From NCBI GenBank assembly GCA_963814805.1, contig CAWFER010000006.1, positions 124,001 through 188,000 of the forward strand: a stretch of 64,000 nucleotides of DNA. The letters run 5' to 3'. Position numbers and translations under genes: made by a program. Positions 60,999-64,000 of this stretch are shown here, piece after piece. The DNA is from AP-15 sp963814805 (lineage in GTDB: Bacteria; Pseudomonadota; Alphaproteobacteria; ATCC43930; CGMCC-115725). The stretch's first letter is position 1; each line of letters opens with the position of its first letter. Under the pieces are notes generated by a model, which saw only the letters and a program-made list of their open reading frames with translations, had not been told where the DNA came from and searched no databases.

Positions 60999-63140
60999 AA
61001 AATTCTTCGCGCGTGTTGCGCAAGCTGCGCCGCAAAGTTTATCGGGAAACGCCGGTCGCCAGCTGGAACCGAGCGGCCGAAATCGACTGGCATGGTTCCT
61101 ATGACAGCCTGGTTTCGCGGTTTGAGCGCGGCGATTGCGGCGTCCTGTCGGGAGGCGCGGCGTTGGCGCTGTGGCGCGCCGCCACCGATGCCGGGTTCCG
61201 CGCCTGGTGCTACGATTTCGGCTTTCCCGAGAGCCTGACCTACATGGTGACCGTGATCGAGGCCGACGGCCGGCTGCAGGTCCACGATGCGTTCCTCAAC
61301 CTCGAATACCGTGGCGATTTCTACGAAATTCTCGGTGGGTTGCGCGCCGATCGGCTACCCGACATCCGCCGCGAGAGCCGCGACCGGAAGCTCTATGTCG
61401 CCGACCCGGCGTGCGAATCTCAGCAGGCGCTCGACTGGCTCGCAGCGCATGCCGACCGCGAGCTCGATCGCCAAGGCTCGCTGCGCCGCTTCGAGATGCT
61501 GTGGGACAGCGACGCCTTTCTCGCCACCTTCCCGCGATCCGAAGCAATTTTTCGAGATCTGGAGAGTTGCGGCCACCCGGCGGATTTTTCTTATCTGATG
61601 CTGCATCCGATCGCGGTGTTCGATGGCGAGGCGCATCACCGCGAGCGCGCAACGATGCCGCTGGTCGGCGGCCTCGACCTGCACACGCAAGTTGCCGGAA
61701 TGCGCGCGGCGATGCATCGGTTGACCAATGACCTCGCCGGCGAGCGCGCGCAGCTGGCCGAGAGGTCGGCGGCGGCGGTCCGCCTCGAAGTCGAAATCGC
61801 CGAGGCTCGCGCCGCGCTGGACGCGGCTGTGGCCGAGGCCGGGCAGATATCCGCCGAGGCGGCGCGGCTGCGCGAGGGGCTCGCCGAGGCCAATCGGCAA
61901 ATGGCGGCAGAACGGCTGGCGCTGGGGCACGAAAAAACCGCGATCGAGGAACGAGGCGCCGCGCTCGAAGCGGCGCTGGCCGAGGCGAGGGCGAGCCATT
62001 CGGCCATCTCGGAGCAGGCCCGGCGGCTCGAAGACCAGATCGTCCAGCTGCGCTCGGCGCGCGACGAATTCGAGCAGGCCGCCGCCGCATCAGCCGCGGG
62101 GTGGGCGCAGGAGCGTCAGCAATTGCAGGAGCGCGCGCGGACGCTCGACGAAGACAATCGGAAATTGCAGGCGGCGGTTGCCGGAACCAGCGCGGACCTC
62201 GCCGCCGCGCGGGGCGAGACCGGCGAATTGCGCGCCGACCTCGATCGCCGCAGCGCGCAATGGGACGAGGAGCGCCAGCGCTCGCGGGAAGCCGCCGAGG
62301 CGCTCGAGGGCGACGCGCGGCGGCTGCGCGAGGAGCTGGCGCAAACCTCGGCGCAATTGGGCAGCGCGCAGGCGGAGAGCGCCGAATTGCGCGCCGACCT
62401 CGATCGCCGCAGCGCGCAATGGGAGGAGGAGCGCCGGCGCTCGCGGGAAGCCGCCGAGGCGCTCGAGGGTGACGCGCTGCGGCTGCGCGAGGAACTGGCG
62501 CAAACCGCGGCGCAATTGGGCGGCGCGCAGGCGGCAGAGCGCCGAATTGCGCGCCGACCTCGATCGCCGCAGCGCGCAATGGGAGGACGAGCGACGCTCG
62601 TTGCAGACCTCGTTGGCGGCGGTCAACGAAGACGCCCAAACCGCCTTTGCCGAATGGGCGCGGGCGCAATTGAACGCCGAGCAGGCGGCGGCGCAGGCGA
62701 CGTGGTCGGGGCTGCAGGTCGCCGAACTGGTCGAACGAGACGCAGCTGCGGCCGACCAGCTGGCGCAGGCGCGTGACGAGACCGAGCAGTTGCGGGACCG
62801 GGTCGCCTCTCTCCAATCGGAGCTGGGACCGGCCGCCTTGGAGCTGCGCGGGCGGGATCGGGCGATCGGCGGGTTTGTCTTCGGGGTCGGCCGGCTGCTC
62901 GCCGTCGACGATCTGCCGAGCGACGATTTGCCGGCGCTGCTGGCGCGCCTGCGCCAACATATCCGCACGCTCGAACGCGACCTCGACCGGGCCGAGGCCG
63001 ACCGCGGCCGGCTCGACGCGATGCTGACGCAAACCCTGTCGCGGCAGGAGTCTGCCGGACGGAAGGCTAAAGAGATTTTTGCGGCGGTTCGGCAGGCTCC
63101 CGGGCCTCAATCCCGGAGATCGAGTGAACCAGGCCAGTAA
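60995..63140 (+). pseudogene. large coiled-coil protein with N-terminal transglutaminase-like domain, one frameshift
   Basis: The GTG at 60995, with GAGGAGG upstream, overlaps the FkbM gene stop. Residues 1-245 form a globular domain (FERGDCGVLSGGAALALWRA, then WCYDFGFPESLTYMVTVIEA and VHDAFLNLEY) whose C48, Y83 and D98 sit where a transglutaminase-like Cys, His and Asp would be; Y83 replaces the His. From about 245 there is a long coiled coil rich in Ala, Glu, Arg and Gln, including 53-residue repeats. The frame breaks near 62535 and the second frame continues to 63140. Removing one C gives about 714 residues. No signal peptide is seen. The family is not recognised; a scaffolding role in polysaccharide export is an inference. 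Confidence 0.6.
62225..62610 (+). repeat. 159-bp tandem repeat coding for 53-residue coiled-coil units
   Basis: The block beginning GAATTGCGCGCCGACCTCGA (coding ELRADLDRRSAQW) occurs at 62225, 62384 and 62544. The first interval is 159 bases (53 codons) and the second is 160, so the third copy carries one extra base. Copy two reads GCGCAGGCGGAGAGCGCC just before it, copy three reads GCGCAGGCGGCAGAGCGCC; the added C is visible by direct comparison. Confidence 0.9.
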
Positions 63141-63214
63141 GGCAGCCGGCTAGCCGGTCGCCGATTGTCTCCAGTGCAGCAGCTCAGCCATTCAGCCATA
63201 AAGCGTCGAGGACG

Positions 63215-64000
63215 ATGAGTGGATTTCGCCAGAGCTTCGCCATCCAGCGTCGGATCATCGGCGCCTTGATCATCCGCGAAACCTACACCCGGTTCGGTCG
63301 CGAGAATTTAGGCTTCTTCTGGGTGTTCGGCGAGTTCCTGATTTTCGCGCTGCCGGTGATGGCGATGTGGCGGTTCATCCGCGGCCCTTACGAGCACGGC
63401 CTCCTGGTGGTGGCGTTCGTGTGGAGCGGCTATCTGCCGATCCTGCTATTCCGCCACATGGGCGCGCGGATGCTCTCGGCGGTGCGGCTCAACACGTCGC
63501 TGTTCTATCACCGCAACGTCACCCCGTTCGATGCGGTCGTCTCGCGCATGGCGATCGAGATCATCGGCAATTACGGGTCTGGGGTGATCTCGTATCTGCT
63601 GCTCTATCATTTGGGAGCGGTCGACTGGCCCTACGATATGCCGCTGTTGTTTTTCGGCTATCTCTACATGACCTGGTGGTGCGTCGCGGTCGGGTTCGTC
63701 GTCGCCGCGTTCAGCGAGCGCACCCCGATCTTTGAAAAGATTTGGGTCCCGATATCCTATATCTATCTGGCGGCGTCCGGGTTTCCCTATATGGCCTCCT
63801 GGCTGCCGGAATGGCTGCGGCCGATCATGCTGACGGTGATGCCCTCCTTGCCGTGCTACGAGATGATCCGCGGCGGGATCTACGGGCCAAAGGTGCACGT
63901 CTACTACGATCTGACCCAGCTGAGCTTCACCCTCGCCGGGATCACGCTGTTCGGTCTGTTGGGGCTGCGCGACGTGCGCCGTTATATAGTCGGCGAAGGA
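63215..64000 (+). CDS. ABC-2 type polysaccharide export permease (KpsM/Wzm-like), 3' end outside window
   Basis: An open frame from ATG 63215 runs past the right edge; 262 codons are visible. It begins MSGFRQSFAIQRRIIGALII RETYTRFGRENLGFFW, the amphipathic lead and FG.-LG motif typical of KpsM/Wzm permeases, and has about six membrane helices (VVAFVWSGYLPILLFRH, GVISYLLLYHLGAV, PLLFFGYLYMTWWCVAV, and so on). GAGGA lies before the ATG. It would carry a capsule or O-antigen polysaccharide across the inner membrane with an ATPase partner, which is probably just outside. Confidence 0.85.
   Translation, partial: MSGFRQSFAIQRRIIGALIIRETYTRFGRENLGFFWVFGEFLIFALPVMAMWRFIRGPYEHGLLVVAFVWSGYLPILLFRHMGARMLSAVRLNTSLFYHRNVTPFDAVVSRMAIEIIGNYGSGVISYLLLYHLGAVDWPYDMPLLFFGYLYMTWWCVAVGFVVAAFSERTPIFEKIWVPISYIYLAASGFPYMASWLPEWLRPIMLTVMPSLPCYEMIRGGIYGPKVHVYYDLTQLSFTLAGITLFGLLGLRDVRRYIVGEG

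Noticed and set aside
62225..62610. CRISPR array
   Set aside because: The repeat unit is 159 bp, continuous and coding; there are no short repeats with unique spacers anywhere in the window.
61296..63110. Minus-strand ORF of 604 codons
   Set aside because: It is antisense to the coiled-coil gene; its repeats only mirror the DNA repeat.

Overview
The window is GC-rich DNA from an alphaproteobacterium, possibly of the Rhodospirillales type. The order is an inference; no rRNA or other strong taxonomic marker lies here. Pointers to the class are a SciP/DUF1153 cell-cycle regulator with a nearby TTAACCAT-type palindrome, Flp pilins, a PhaR-PhaA-PhaB polyhydroxybutyrate block beside trpFBA, a split proton-translocating transhydrogenase (pntAA-pntAB-pntB) and a homospermidine synthase.

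Layout. 0-3 kb: an IS1595-type transposase cut by the left edge, then debris and small genes (frameshifted HNH-like gene, small ORF, truncated retropepsin-like fragment). 3-9.6 kb: DUF1499 protein, broken AlkA-type glycosylase, LOG protein, a dead 5' stub of the dimeric isocitrate dehydrogenase gene directly in front of an intact monomeric isocitrate dehydrogenase, 2-hydroxyacid dehydrogenase, acetyltransferase, DOPA dioxygenase-like protein. 9.7-12 kb: DUF882 protein and L,D-transpeptidase. 12-14 kb: recQ. 14-15.1 kb: three Flp pilin genes and a terminator. 15-17.6 kb: GT87-type membrane protein, sciP, small membrane protein. 17.6-24 kb: trpA, trpB, a foreign-looking small ORF, trpF, phaR (all minus) and divergent phaA, phaB and a YkuD protein. 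24-28.5 kb: catalase-like peroxidase with cytochrome b561, TPP riboswitch with thiC, NUDIX hydrolase. 28.5-35 kb: two YXWGXW lipoproteins, Sel1-like protein with a TAXI receptor, an SBP_bac_5 receptor, a DctA-type symporter. 35-42.5 kb: pnt operon, ECF sigma/anti-sigma pair, prfC, small protein, cold-shock protein. 42.5-50.6 kb: LpoA-like protein, rsmI, yraN, BON lipoprotein, SirB1, serine hydrolase, FAD oxidoreductase, small membrane protein. 51-59.3 kb: heparinase II/III protein, GlcNAc-1-P-transferase-like protein, purH, homospermidine synthase, PEP-CTERM/HAF protein, nucleoside hydrolase. 59.4-64 kb: a polysaccharide locus with an FkbM methyltransferase, a large coiled-coil protein and an ABC-2 permease that runs off the right edge.

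Quality of the reading frames. At least eleven genes, including the usually essential purH, are broken by frameshifts. Nearly all are +1 and can be repaired by removing a single base. In the coiled-coil gene an internal 159-bp repeat shows the extra base directly, because the last copy is offset by 160 bp. The pattern looks more like insertion errors in the assembly than real gene decay. These genes are entered as pseudogene 'as sequenced', with the likely intact product stated. The isocitrate dehydrogenase stub is different: it has an in-frame stop and a lost 3' end, so it looks like a true remnant.
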